64,000 bases of DNA, taken from the NCBI GenBank assembly GCA_947561715.1, contig OX387199.1, forward strand, positions 7,569,001 to 7,633,000, given 5' to 3'. The notes beneath the pieces are model-generated. The model was not told the origin of the DNA. It worked only from the letters and a program-made list of their open reading frames with translations, and made no database searches. The stretch comes from Ascidia mentula (lineage: Eukaryota > Chordata > Ascidiacea > Phlebobranchia > Ascidiidae). A program made the position numbers and the translations under genes. Shown one piece after another: positions 36,335-56,920 of this stretch (positions are counted from its first letter, which is position 1; the number at the start of each line of letters is the position of its first letter).

Positions 36335-38617
36335 CGCAGCGCCGTGGCAGGGCTTTAACGTGTGAAAATCATGAGTAAAAGGCAATTTAGGTTTTTTCGG
36401 CGCACTTGTCCTCTGGTACCCGGTGGGACGATTCAATTGCACGTTCATAACTGCTGCCCAATCACTCAGAATATGTCCGAAAGCGCGCAACTAGGCCTGC
36501 AAATTCTTTTTAATTCAAAACTTTGCGCTTCAATTATCAGTAGAATATGTGAACTGACAAACGTAGTTTGAGTTTATGTCTAGAGGAAGTTCAAAATCTG
36601 AATTTTGCGACCTGTTTTGCCGAAGTGCAATATGTTCACGGACGCCTTCATGCGTTCTACATAGTCCTGGTTGAACTGTCGGTGCTCACTTTGCGCACAG
36701 TCTTTGTTTGTTTTTAGTCAGTGTTATCAATTCGCATTTATCATCGCATTCGCTTGAAAGAGAGTCGTACAATGTTTGACGTGAACTGCTCTGCCCGCGT
36801 TTATTGTTTTTTTTTCGCATCTTGTGTCTGCGTCCAGCGATGAAAATTTACTGTATTTTACAAATCCTGTCATATAAGATGTTTTTTCAGGTGTGTGAGT
36901 TGATTTGATTACAATGTAACATCTCCTCGCGCACCTAAAAACCGGTAAAACTGCTTCATTTTGTTAAATTTGCATTTTTGGAAACTACTGGTACCGAAGA
37001 ACTTGCGACTATTTAGCGCTATGTCGGAAAGTATTAGAACTAACTGATATCTATAATAGAAATTAAAAAAGGTGTTTTTTGGCCCATCTCCGTTGTTTTC
37101 TGCATAGGTTGTGTTTTATACGTATTTTAAGTTATTTGAAAATGTGCATTTTACCTCTCGTATGGCCTTTATCGCGGTTCCTGCAAACCTGGGTCGGAGT
37201 TTTTTATGGTTTCGCGCTTAAAAGTGAATTACTTGTTGTGTGTTTTGTGATCAACAAACGCAAAATTGTGTGCTTTTTATTCTGTGTCCCGGCTTTAACG
37301 TGCAGCATCCTGCGTCCATTAAACAAGCAGTGTGTAATACCACACTTGCGTTTTGAAATCAACTTGCTTGCTATACTTTTGGACATGCGTTAAGAGTCTC
37401 ACAAGGCAAATAAATGTCAAAATTAACACAATTTAACGAGTTCTTTTAAAAAAATCATGGACAATTTCCTATTTATAATTAGTCTTGGGAGCATTCGGTA
37501 TCATGTCGAGCCAGTTATTTTGAAAATATGTCTAAAATAGCGGAGAATTGGAGAGGCTAGCTCCATCAAAACTGCATATTCCCACACGGGGTCGGCAAGT
37601 TCGGTCCTGCTGCTGTCGCTATTCCACCTGTTCTCGTGTCCATTGGGACCCATCAAATCTCATCGGAACATATGGTAACTGAAAACGCAAAAGAAAAATC
37701 GGTGCAGTTTATTGAATAGTCGGCGAAAAGCATTTTACCAACACATTACACAAAAACGCGGGGTTTGACGACATTCCAAAACATTTTTTCGGTGAAATGC
37801 GTCGTTAAAAAATGCCAAAACGTAGTATACAAGGTGATAAGGACCCAAAGTCATAATCTCGTAAGCGGGCGTTCACAAGGCGAAAACGAATTTCCTGTGC
37901 AAGCGCCTTTGTGAAATTATGTGACGTCATTGCCAACAAACTGTAACTCCTAATTAACGCCTACGGAACAACCTGTGCGAAGCAAGGTGCTTTCATTAAA
38001 CCGATGGCAATTCAGTCTCCACAAAGCTGGCGCAGAACCACACTGGACAAAATACTCCTGGGGCAAAACTGCAGACATCATCAAAACGAGACGTACCGAC
38101 GTGTTGCAAAGTAAGGCTGACCAGTGATCTTATACGGATATCGCCAGAAACACTCTTAGGATTTCCGCATTACATGGATTGTTGTTTTTCGCAACGAGAC
38201 TAAATTAAACAGAGTTACTTGAATGCAAATTAAAAACTTACAACAACGAATTTTGAACATTAATAATAATGCCTTTACTTGTATAAAGCAATAATACTTT
38301 TATTGATATTAGTTGTATTGATAAATCGTACAAAACACTTCAAACCCTGGTCGTTACAAACTCGAAGAGAAATAAGGCAAACGGATTGGATTCAATCAAA
38401 AAGACGGGAGAACCCAACTATTACGCTGTCTTCGCAAGACACGAACAAGTAAAATAAACCCACCTAACCTCTCGTGCGTCACGCATGAGTGGACAGTCTA
38501 CTAATTTCAACATAAAACAGGAAGGCAATGGGCAGCGGCGACACTACGCAACGATGTAACACTGTAGCGCTAAAAAAGATCATGAAAAAAATACGGAAAC
38601 ATTATACAAAAAATGAC
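36335..38617. other. Convergent 3' intergenic region, DENND6 and ARIH2
   Basis: No gene is supported. Short ORFs are sporadic in all frames. It probably includes the 3' untranslated parts of DENND6 (left) and ARIH2 (right). Locally less AT-rich near 37560-38120. Confidence 0.4.
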
Positions 38618-41600
38618 TTAATCTGACACGAAACGAGCAAGCAGTGTCTGTCTCCGCTTTTCGGCCACGTCCATTTGATTCTCGATGTCGCCGCGTTGAT
38701 AATCACCGGCGTGTTCTAATTTCCAGGCCAAACCCTCGATCTCCACCTCAAGCTGGGCCTGCTGGTATTCGAAGAGCGTTTTTTCAGGTCCCGCCTCCGC
38801 GTAGTACACCAACGGGTAGGTGTACTGTAGAGTGTATCGACACTGCGTGTACAAGATAGGGACATGAACGGCGGTGTAACACTGTTGGTCAAATGCTGCT
38901 TTGTATGTAGTTAAAAGGTACATGTTGGCACGGCGACGTGTGTTTTTGGACTGTATATTGATAACATACATTATTTGCAAAATGGTTTACAAAACGCGCC
39001 TACGCTATCATTTGGTTACTGTAAAATCAGGCCAGTTTGGTCTACATTCATGCTACAAAGAAATTTATAAATGGATGGTAATATATCTATGCGCCATCAC
39101 ATGTATAACCGCCATTGAGAAGTTTTGGACAAGATTTGGGTGAACAGGGGGAAATGACAATCATAATGGGATGAGCTACTTAAAAATCGGGTTTAACCAG
39201 AAATGACTATGACCTAATTTCCCCCCGTACTAAGACCAACACGATTAGGGTAACATAATCGTGACAAGTGAGGTAGGCCAGATACAAACAACATCCCACT
39301 TTGCGAAACTAGCACGAAAATTGTGCACATTCACAACGTGGAACCCCTACGTGATGACCATTGTTCTGGCTTGCTTCAATTTACCACTTCTTTCTCTTTG
39401 TGAAAAAATATAATTGGCGCAAGGAACAAACACATTGCTTGTTGGGTTAATCTTGATGTAATTGCCTGTGTTTAGGCTGAAATACAACGCCCCGAGGGCA
39501 TATGCCAACATGTATTAATTAACGAATACAATCACACTATAGTCATATAAATATGTGTATTGTCTTAACATTAACTCAAGACTCGCTCCTTAGCTTATAT
39601 AGCAACCCGATCACAACTTATATAAGACATGTGGGTGGTAAACGCCTGGGTAGCATATTAGCTAAGTGACGTAGTAGATTAAGTTGTTTAATGTTAATTA
39701 TATGGCAAGAGTTGTTTAACCCTGGGTTAAAATTTCATGGATTTTTAGTTTGTTGGTCAACCTAAATTAACGAAACTGGTGAAAATCCAGAGACAGAGTT
39801 CACACTGCCCAACGACAAGCCGACCTAGATTGTTGGTGCCAACTAAATCCAAAGCATCCGTTTCAAGTTAACAAGGTAACTAGGGCGTAAATTGGCCTTT
39901 TGTTAGCGAGATTTGGCAGCGATTTTGTAGCGAAGGTAAATAGTGCATTGCAAAACTAACGAGTTTACCAATACAAGTCATCATTTGCTTAAAAATTGGA
40001 ACGTGATTTACGGCACGTCAATGACCAATCAGTTTACTATCCAAGCGCCACGTCACTATAGTTTCAGTCAAAAAAAATAATTCTACGTACATAAAATCAA
40101 ATTAAGATAGTCAGTCATGCTTTAGGTGAAACGCAGGCCAAGTGTTTCCTAGGATCAACCTTGTCTGTGGGATGCCTATGTGTTTGAAACCCAACAGCTC
40201 AGCGAAACCGAGCTTCCATCAATTATTGACAAATCCCCAAAACAGGAACAACGCATCAGTATTGGGCGTAACCGGCCCCGCCCACAACGTTTCCACATAT
40301 GAACTGACTTACCTTAGCTAGAAGTTCGCCAGCGCGCGTTAGGTATTGCCAGTCGATCCAAGTACCTTGGGACTGATTCACTTTGTCCTCAATTTGCTTC
40401 TGTATTCGTTTACGCGCTTGGGCTTCGAGCAACAGGCTTTGGTTGTGGTTTTCCCACTGTAAAGGGCAGGGTTTTATTGGTTGGTTAGTGTTTTAGTTAA
40501 TGTACTTGTACACACGTTAAAATTATGGAAACGAGTTTATGACAAAAGTTGGGATATCGAGGTAATGTTAAGTGAAGGGTTATCATTATCCTTGGTTCAC
40601 AAACGTAGTATTTATTTCATATTATTCTATACATAGCAACTAAATGTCGATGGTAAGAATCTAAATTTCTTCAAAGATGTCTACTTTGTTTTAGGTGTCA
40701 AAAAACTTCATGAGTTTAAACGTAGTTTAATCAAGAATAGGTAAACATTTAGTAAGTTTACTAACTCACAACTTACCCTCTGAAAGTAAAACAGATATTT
40801 TTTAAGTGCTTCGCGTGCTTGTGTTTGTTGACTCTTCTTGGCAATCTTCGGGTTCTCTTTGTACCGACTGCATTCGTAATATGAGTTCCCATGATTCTTC
40901 CAATCCCCAAGACACATCCAACAAAAATCTATGAAAATTTAATACCCCAGTCATCGCACTGCCAGTATGAACATTTAGTCTATCTCTGGAAACATAGGAA
41001 TGTGTCCCAAACGGATCACATCAAAAGGCTGCTGGTGCAATACTGTGCAAAAGGGTGCAAATGTACTTTGCTGGTGCAAATACTGTGCTTTTTGATAACA
41101 GTACAAACAAACTTTTATGTCAAGTTTAAAAAATAAAAAAAGCAAAATACTCACTGTGTTTGCACTTTGAACATTGCTGCAAAAAAAATTTAACAAAGTA
41201 AGTCAAAATGGTCTGGTCATTTCTATGTGTAAAGTTTAAACAACCGCGTTATTATGTCACAAACATAATAACAATACATTCTAAAGTAATAAAGCAGCGT
41301 GTTTTATGGATGTACTTCCCTTGTTTAGCTGATTTAAAAGTTGCATAATAATTTGGTCTTTGTGAGAAATGTTATGGAGCTAAAATATACATTTGAAATA
41401 TAGAAAAACTTACAATGTGATTACAGCCTCCGTTCTTTTCGATGCAGATATGACACATGGGACACTACAAAAATGAGAAAGGGTTCAGTTTTTATTACTT
41501 GTAAAATTTAAAAAAATGTCATTTGAGTGGAAGAATATTTAATTTTCTTAAAATGGCCAATAGAACTTCTAATCTTACATTTAATCTTTTTGTATGAGAT

Positions 41601-43594
41601 ACATTGATGTTGCCATGAGGTGAAATTAATTGTATTTTCTTCATATTTTTGCACATTTTAACCACTTTTCCAAATGTTTTATATTTTGGTCACAGTATTT
41701 AGTGAGAAATAAACTAATATTTGTGTTCATTTTATGAAGAACAGAATAGTGTTGCAAAATTTCAACCATACATCTTTAGTATTGGCACTGATGTAGTTGG
41801 CAGTCTCTGAATCATCAGCACATTTTGTCAACCATTTTTGAATAGTTGAGCAGTCTGCAGGTGTGTGGTAAGGATGTCCGCATTCAAAACTACAAATAAA
41901 TTTCATCACTGCACAGTTTGAAACTATGTTTTGTGCATAAGGCAGTATATTAATTGATATTTAAAATTACTCACTAACGATGACATACAATCAACTTCAG
42001 ATCAAACTTCTATTATAAAAATCTACATAAATGTCATATTTCCCTAAATGGTATTGCCAGTTTTTCTTTTTATTCCAATAGAATTAAGCATACATACACT
42101 GGTACTGATTTTTCAATATATACATGTTTTTAATTGTTTTTGAAAAAATCCAAACTAGTTAGGTTGACTTCTTTCAGGAAATTAAAACACACTTACCAGC
42201 ACACATTCTGACATTTGGCACACTGCGCTCGTCTCGGTCTCGGTTTCTCAGCAAACAATGTCATGTCACAGTCAGCACCTGGGCAGAATCTTAACTGATA
42301 GTGAGACGTTATCGATATTCTGAGCAGGTGCTTTCTATATTGATTTTCAAGGTCATCTGACATTGTAGAGGTAAAAAATTGTGTGACAAAATCTTCATGG
42401 CAGAGCAGGTTGCAGCTATTTGCCATGCAGGGTACGCCTAAAAGTAAGCATATTTTAGTTTTACCTAATTCGGATAATTGGTTATATTTGTCAACAAAAA
42501 TATAGTAACATCAATTACTGAGGATAATCAGAAAACCTTAACTGATCTAGACACTACTAAATATCAAGTTCATAACTTTTTTAAACTAAAATCTATACAA
42601 CAAGAATAAAAAATGAAACCATGTTGACAATTAGAAAAGAATTTGGAAAACAAAACTTTGTTTATTTCCAACTTACCTGTTGACAGCCCATCTTTTACAA
42701 CAAAGCTAATATGTTGTTTCCAACAACATTCACAAAACAGATGCTGGCATGATAAGGCATGAAGTTGGCCGGATGGAAAACTTTCCAAGCATACCCCACA
42801 ACATGGGCTTTCCCTGGATCTAGTGTTGTGGCTTCTAGGCTTACTAAGAGTTTGAACACCACTCTCCACAAGCAACTTGCCTTTTTCCAGTGGCAAGTTG
42901 GACCTTAAAGGCAATAGGACCTGTTTAGGTATAGGATGACTGCTGAAGGGACATAAGTTAGGTAAATCTGAGGAAAAATCAACTTTGTGACTCCAACTAT
43001 TAAATTTCTTTTAAACTTTGTCATGCAATATGAAGTAGAACGACTCACATTACAGTATCATATTCAACTCTTTCTATAAAAGTGCACACAACCACACAGA
43101 ACAGTGTAAAAAAACAACTGACTTAGTGTTGATTACTGGTAATTTCCACTTTACATGATAGAGAACAATCCTTGCAAGAGAAGGAGATAGGTTGAGTGTG
43201 TTACTGGCACTTTCCATATCATGCAAGAGCTTTGTCTTTACATTTTCCGGTGAGTAAGTTTCATACTCAAAGTGTTCTAGTTCCTGAATCCGCTTTCTAA
43301 AAAGGCACAGAAACTATATCAGGTTTTGTGTTTAAAGATACAAACCACGAAGATTTAAAAACTTGCATAACACATGAAACGTATAGGTCATGGCCAAACT
43401 TATGATCAGTTTAATGAACAAATACCATTTTCTTACTTTATGTTATTATTGTTGGTCACAATCCCTGCTTGTTCATTGTTTCCATCTTCTTGGTTTTCAT
43501 CGCTCTCAATGTAATCATCTTCGTTGTTGTTGTAGTAATCGTTTATGTCTTCGTCGTCGTAACCGTCTGAAAACTCTTCGTCGCTATCGGCCAT
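38618..43594 (-). CDS. ARIH2: Ariadne-2-type RBR E3 ubiquitin ligase
   Basis: ATG at 43594 ([19 protein letters not shown]). Exons with strong ARIH2 similarity: [20 protein letters not shown] (RING1, near 42814-42678), an IBR-type exon (42438-42199) with [40 protein letters not shown] (41890-41770), [16 protein letters not shown] (RING2, near 41470-41415), [20 protein letters not shown] (40917-40776), an Ariadne-domain exon (40458-40314) and the last exon 38842-38618 with [20 protein letters not shown] and [18 protein letters not shown] ligases pass ubiquitin from E2 through a RING2 cysteine, and ARIH2 works with neddylated CRL5. The acidic N-terminus is also typical. A 1.47-kb intron (38843-40313) precedes the last exon. 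Head-to-head with MCM2. Confidence 0.93.
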
Positions 43595-44479
43595 GGTGTC
43601 CACGAAATAAACACTGCTAACCCTTTTTATCGCACTTTTATAAGTATCTAATGTCGGCTTCAGCTGAAAAGCGATTCTCCCTTCTTATGTGCGAAGATGC
43701 AAAGTTCTTAAGTGCGAAACGTGAAGGAATCGTGCAGCCTTTCTAAATATCTCGAAGCAGTCTGGAGTGACAGGCCAGAGGAAAAAACAAACAAATCAAT
43801 CATTCGCGGCCATCCATGACTGATTTTGGCACGTGATGTTTTTTCGCACGTAGAAGCCAAGTTTACATTCTAGATACAGGAACTTTAAAACAAACCTTTG
43901 AAAGTAATCCATCACCATTTTTTATGATGAATAGAATAAGATATAATAGAATAGAATAAAGATTACAGGTCGAAACAGTGCGTGTACACACCCTGTCTGC
44001 AGCTCGAGAATAAAGATGTATTTCCTAAATTTGTTGTTAGTGTTATGTAAAATTCACCGCAATGATATCCCAATATATACACGTTCACAAAAACATAAAA
44101 AAACGCAATAAATAATGACATATTTAATGTAACTTTTTTCTAGTTTTAATTTAACATTATAATTTCTATTTTATCCCAGGTCACGCGTATCATTACGCGG
44201 GAAATTGTTCCCCTTCGCTGATCCTGAAACAGCGTTTTGCGGGAAATTGTGGCTATTGTAATAGGTTTGTCTTCGTTTGTTTAGGAAGAAACTAGCAAAA
44301 CAACTGATTATGGCGGTAAGCTGTTTTAGTGTGTTCCTAAATTGTTTCTCATGCAACAGTTTTTAATTTTTTGCGATAATTTTTTCCAACAATCGTAATT
44401 GTGCAAAGGCCCTGTTGAGCTGTCTCCCACCAAGCCAACTAAACATTTTGTATTCCATCTTCAGGATCGCTCAAGTGAA
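43595..44479. promoter_or_regulatory. Bidirectional ARIH2/MCM2 promoter with two E2F sites
   Basis: GCGGGAAA occurs at 44197-44204 and again at 44239-44246, about 240-280 bp before the MCM2 ATG. This matches the E2F consensus (TTTSGCGC/GCGCSAAA class), and E2F control of MCM genes at G1/S is established. No other gene is seen in the interval. Leader splicing upstream of 44480 is possible. Confidence 0.6.
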
Positions 44480-52458
<7,979 letters not shown>

Positions 52459-52848
52459 AACTGGACCTGTGTACATTACCACCACCTGTAAAGCTACCGT
52501 ATTTTCGTACCATCGTGCTGTTTTGTCGCATTTTTTGTATTGGTTCTGTTAGAATAAAACTGCCAATAAATTTCGGCGAACGTGCAGTTTAGTTTAATAA
52601 TTTTAGCAGTTGAACTATAGTGAAGACACTTGTTAAAGAAGTGAGGCAAAAAGGTTACTGGTATCTCCATTTCATCAAATTAAATCGCTTTACTGAAGAT
52701 CGCCAACGTGAAACACAAGGATTGAGGCCTGAACACCAGACATGCGCGCTGAAATGACAATGTTAGCCAACGAAAAAGCTTGTTTGCCTTCTTGCGACGT
52801 TACCGACTACATACAGCGCGCTTAACCGCAGCAAACCGGACACGTACC
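52459..52848. other. MCM2 3' UTR and ABHD14 upstream region
   Basis: Only 390 bp separate the MCM2 stop from the ABHD14 ATG. AATAAA occurs at about 52552-52570, shortly after the stop (GAATAAAACTGCCAATAAA), and is the likely poly(A) signal. Short spacing on the same strand could allow co-transcription, but separate processing signals are present. Confidence 0.5.
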
Positions 52849-53741
52849 ATGGCTGATTGCAGCAACGTTTCTGTACGAGGTTGCAACCTGTTTTACAGGG
52901 AAAATGGAAAAGGAACTTCCTCATCGAAGGGAACTGTTGTCTTGTTGCATGGAATGCGATTTTCCTCCCAGAATTGGGAAGATATAGGTACCTTGCGGAA
53001 GCTTGCTGAACTCGGCTACAGAACTGTCGCAGTGGACTTACCAGGTGGACATGTGTGATATTAGTTTAGTTTACAATTGGAAACTGTTTTCGGGAATGAT
53101 GTTGTTTGTTCAGGTTTTGGCAAATCCAGCAATGCAGAAGCACCACAAGACAAGGCACAATTTATGACAGAGGTTTTCAATGCCTTGAAAATTCAGCATG
53201 CAATATTGATCAGTCCTTCAATGAGTGGACAATATTCATTGGAGCTGCTTCATAGTAAATAGCTTTTGGGCTTCTTTTTAAATTTGTAAAACGTTTTGGT
53301 GTCATTAAAATCACATTAACTAACTTGCAGTGTAATCTTACTTCAAAAGTGCCACTTACTATGCACACTTTGGTGAAAATCAACAACTTGATTCTAAATT
53401 GTTTCTATAGATTATGGGAATACATTACAAGGATACATCCCCATTGCTCCAATCAACACAGATAAATATACTGCTGATCAATACATGAATATCAAAGTGC
53501 CAACCTTTATTGTTTATGGTAAGTTAAACTTTATGCCATTACATTCACATTAAACAAGTATATGTAAATTACAGGGGAGAATGATAATATAATCGGAGCA
53601 GCATCACTAAAAAACCTGTCTCAAATACCAGGACACAAAATTTTCTTGATGAAAAATGCCGGTCATGCTTGTTACTTAGATCAGCCAGACATGTGGCACC
53701 AATATCTCAAGGACATTCTGCAGCAAATTCCTTCTGGCTGA
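52849..53741 (+). CDS. ABHD14B: Alpha/beta hydrolase ABHD14-type (CIB/lysine deacetylase-like)
   Basis: Four or five exons: from 52849, 53114-53255, 53411-53519 and 53575-53741. The protein parallels human ABHD14[37 protein letters not shown], the nucleophile elbow [21 protein letters not shown], the acid region VYGENDN, and the catalytic histidine in [21 protein letters not shown] in [11 protein letters not shown] fits the usual length of about 210 residues; an in-frame upstream stretch without ATG is not used. ABHD14B is cytosolic/nuclear and reported to remove acetyl from lysines and transfer it to CoA. Whether this is ABHD14A or ABHD14B cannot be settled, since the single gene may predate the split. 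Confidence 0.9.
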
Positions 53742-54259
53742 ATGAAATCAGTTTTGCCCTTACTAGCATTTTTTTAATTTTCAACATATGTTAAAAATAA
53801 TTTTGTGCAATGTTCCAAGTCACTTCCAGAGCTAGCTACTAATATTTAAGTGAAGATTTCCGAATGCTGTATTTTCGACATAAAAGGTTGCTGGAGTTGC
53901 ACTTTCCATTCCACATTTATAAATCCAGTGTGTGAAACCAAAAATTGGCTAAAATTAAAATATAATAAAGTTTCTAAATCAATCTGTGTACAACTTGACA
54001 TATCTCCATTGACACAAAACTACAGGCATTATGTTGCTGCCATACATATTATATTTTAATAACCTGTCCTTCTGGCACAAATAAACATTACTTTTATTTA
54101 CCAACATTTTACCTTCTATTGAGCTAGGTTTCCTCAGGGTAAAAAAAATACAATATATCATGATATACTTTTCAAGAATATAAATCAGTTAGTATTAATT
54201 GTATTTACAAAGGAAGATAAAAATTTAAAATAAATTAAATACACCACCAGTGGTATTGC
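53742..54259. other. Convergent 3' region, ABHD14 and GCNA
   Basis: AT-rich non-coding sequence with possible AATAAA signals on both strands (for example AATAAA near 54081 on plus). No gene is seen. Confidence 0.45.
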
Positions 54260-56140
54260 TCAAGATAAAGATGCAGACTTAAATTGTTCACTCAGGGACT
54301 TCATAATGTCCCTGTGTGATACAGGAAGACCATTACTCTCAATTCTTGATCTGGTTATCTTATAGTTGTCCTTGACAAAGTTTGCAAAAGGATTTGCCCT
54401 TCTTGGTTTTGCTGGAGTTCCATCATGATTAGTTTTTGGGCACAGCTCAAGTTTACCATGGCAACGACCGCAAACTTTTCTGGTGGTGTCAAGGGATTTA
54501 GAATGTCGCCCTATTTCGGTTTTGCATCTGGAACAAAATATACATAAAACAAACAAACATTGTCATGTTACATCTAACAGAATTTGTAGCGAAGCACAAG
54601 AGAAAGGCACTAACCTGGTGCATTGATAAACATATTTATATTGTATATCATAGTTATGGCATCTTTCCACTAGTGGTAACTCAGGGTGGACACATCTAGC
54701 TTTAGCAGCCCAAGACTTCCAAAATGGCCCATGGCTTTCACTGGCATTGTTAACAAGCCAAACAGCAGCATGACACATTTCATGAACAAGTGTATCCCTT
54801 AGTCTACATGCAGAGTCTATAACTTTGTCAGAAAGTGATATAGATGCCTCATACTGCCTTGATATGATAAAATCCCCATCAGTATGTTGTTTTCTTTGGG
54901 TTATTCTCCTGCATGTTGTGATACCCGCAGTCTTGGTCAGTCTTTTTGCCCAATTTACCTTCATGTTTTGGGGAAGCAAGTTTTCAAAAACAGAGCTGTT
55001 AAACAGTTTAAAAAGCTTCTCAGTCAATTGAATTTTATTGCGCTGAAATCCTTTCCCAGCATTTTGTTGGTTCATTAAATCCAGTGAAGTCAGAAAGCAA
55101 CCTTTAATTGAGCAATGCATTCTGGTTTTGTTTACTTTTTCTGTATACGCATGCTTCTTTAATGGTTTTCGTTCAGGAGTTCGGTAAGTACTGAAGGAAT
55201 CTCCTCTTGGATGTAGTATTTTCAGCTTACTCGAATTAGGTTCAATGTTCAGCTTGTAGTTTTCCAGCTCACCAGCCAAGCTTTTAAAACTGCTCGAGTT
55301 GTTTGTCTTGTAATTATTTTTGTCTGGGACTGATTTGGAATTTAAACGTTCTGCGAGAGATGGAGGCTCATCATTGTCATCTTCACTTGAAGAAATTAGT
55401 ATCATTTTAGGTTTTTCAGGCGCGACTTTAAAGTCGCATTCATTTTCAGAGTCAGAAAACCTTAATGGGGTTTTGGGATACTCCAGTCCTGCAGTGCTAC
55501 AATGAAACACGTCATCCTCGCTGTCAGATGAGAATACAACCTTGCGAATTGGGGTCGTAACAGATTTGTGGGGCCTGGTTAAAAGCTTGTTGGGAGTAAA
55601 GTGGTTGCTTGCTTTTGTTAGAAGTTTAACTCTTTCATTTTTTAAAGTTGGTTTCTTGTTCATATCCTTGGGTTGCAAAACTGGAATAATGTGTGTTTTG
55701 TTATGTTGTTCGTCACTCATAGAGTTCCGGTCAGATTTTAAGTCATTCTTGGTGGTTGTGGCACATAAATCATCGGCATCTTCGACAGATGTCAAGGAGA
55801 GTGCACTATTTTCATCATGAAAATTTTGGTTTCGAATTTTGCTGTTTCCATCAGACAGTTCATTTTCCTTTTCACTACAACTTGATGAACAAGAGCTTAT
55901 AGTGTCTATTCGAAAGACAGGTCCTTCCAATCGATCTTTTTCAAAAAGATCAGATAAAGTTGTCTTCGGTTTTTCCAATGGATCGGCTTCCTCATCACTC
56001 GTATTTACGATAAAGTCAGATACACTCCCTGATGAATAACGGTAACGACCACCTTTTGGTGTTTTTATGTTGTTAAGGAAAGCCTCGAAATTGTCACTTC
56101 CAGACGAATCTGACGTATCAGTATTTTTCATTATGTACAT
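54260..56140 (-). CDS. GCNA: Germ cell nuclear acidic peptidase (SprT-like, GCNA/ACRC)
   Basis: Two exons, 56140-54615 and 54537-54260, joined by a 77-bp intron through CTRCKTEIGRHSK. The N-terminal about 300 residues are disordered, with acidic serine motifs (SSGSDNFEAF, SSDSEDDVF, SSSEDDNDEPP) resembling SUMO-interacting stretches. Then comes a SprT domain with the metalloprotease motif HEMCHAAVW (HExxH) and a third-ligand region SHGPFWKSWAAKA. The zinc ribbon has YQCTRCKTEIGRH and CGRCHGKLELCP. The C-terminus, PANPFANFVKDNYK-like, matches the HMG-type end of GCNA. The family repairs DNA-protein crosslinks and guards germline genomes, related to SPRTN. A second ATG lies three codons on. Head-to-head with COPS6. 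Confidence 0.93.
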
Positions 56141-56920
56141 AAATGTAGCCAGCTTTCTAGAAACAAAAAATGGTTGAAAAATAACATAGCGTAATATGCA
56201 AAAACAAAAAACTAACTACATTTCTTCATGGGAAAACACGAATTTCAAAATCAAGAAAAGCGTTCGTACTTTCGCGCCACTTATCTGATAGAAATCATTT
56301 TTGCGTTAAATGTGCCTACTACAGGGTTTGTTGCAAAGTAGTAGAAAGAACAGTATTTTTCTTGATAAATATTTGTTCACAGTATTTCAGAAATATTTGT
56401 TTTACAAAGAAGACCAGTAGTATGACAAAAAAATAATTTGATGATGTGCATCAAAGCCAAACATTCCTAACTTCTATCATAGAATGCTTCCATACGAAAA
56501 AATGATTTTTTGAAGATAAATTTATTGAGTTTGCGGCAATCTGACTATTTACATTTACTATTTTTATTTGTTTACAAAAATTATGGATGAATAAAAAAAA
56601 TTCCCCTGGTAACATTACGTTGAAGAAATCACTAATCAGGCGTGCCGACCAAAATGTTAATTTTGACTGTGTTATATCATAAATTTGTGGAATTTATCAC
56701 AATGTTTTTTTACATCCTTATTCTGATATACATTATATGTAGTTGTCATTATGTGATGTGTCTTGTGTCTATAATGTACTTTGATAAAGGCCTAACTATT
56801 TTTCATTTGCTTGTGTTTTATTTCAAGCATAAAAATAAATTGATAATGGGAACATAATCTAGAATATGTTTAAATTTTTACATGCAAATTTTCTTTAGTT
56901 GAGAACCACACTGTGCTACC
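56141..56920. promoter_or_regulatory. Bidirectional GCNA/COPS6 region with E2F-like site
   Basis: TTTCGCGCC at 56270-56278 resembles an E2F site, about 130 bp upstream of the GCNA ATG and about 640 bp upstream of COPS6. The remainder is AT-rich and non-coding. Confidence 0.4.

Noticed and set aside
36335-38617. Small ORFs as an extra gene between DENND6 and ARIH2
   Set aside because: ORFs are short, in scattered frames, lack splice support and resemble nothing known.
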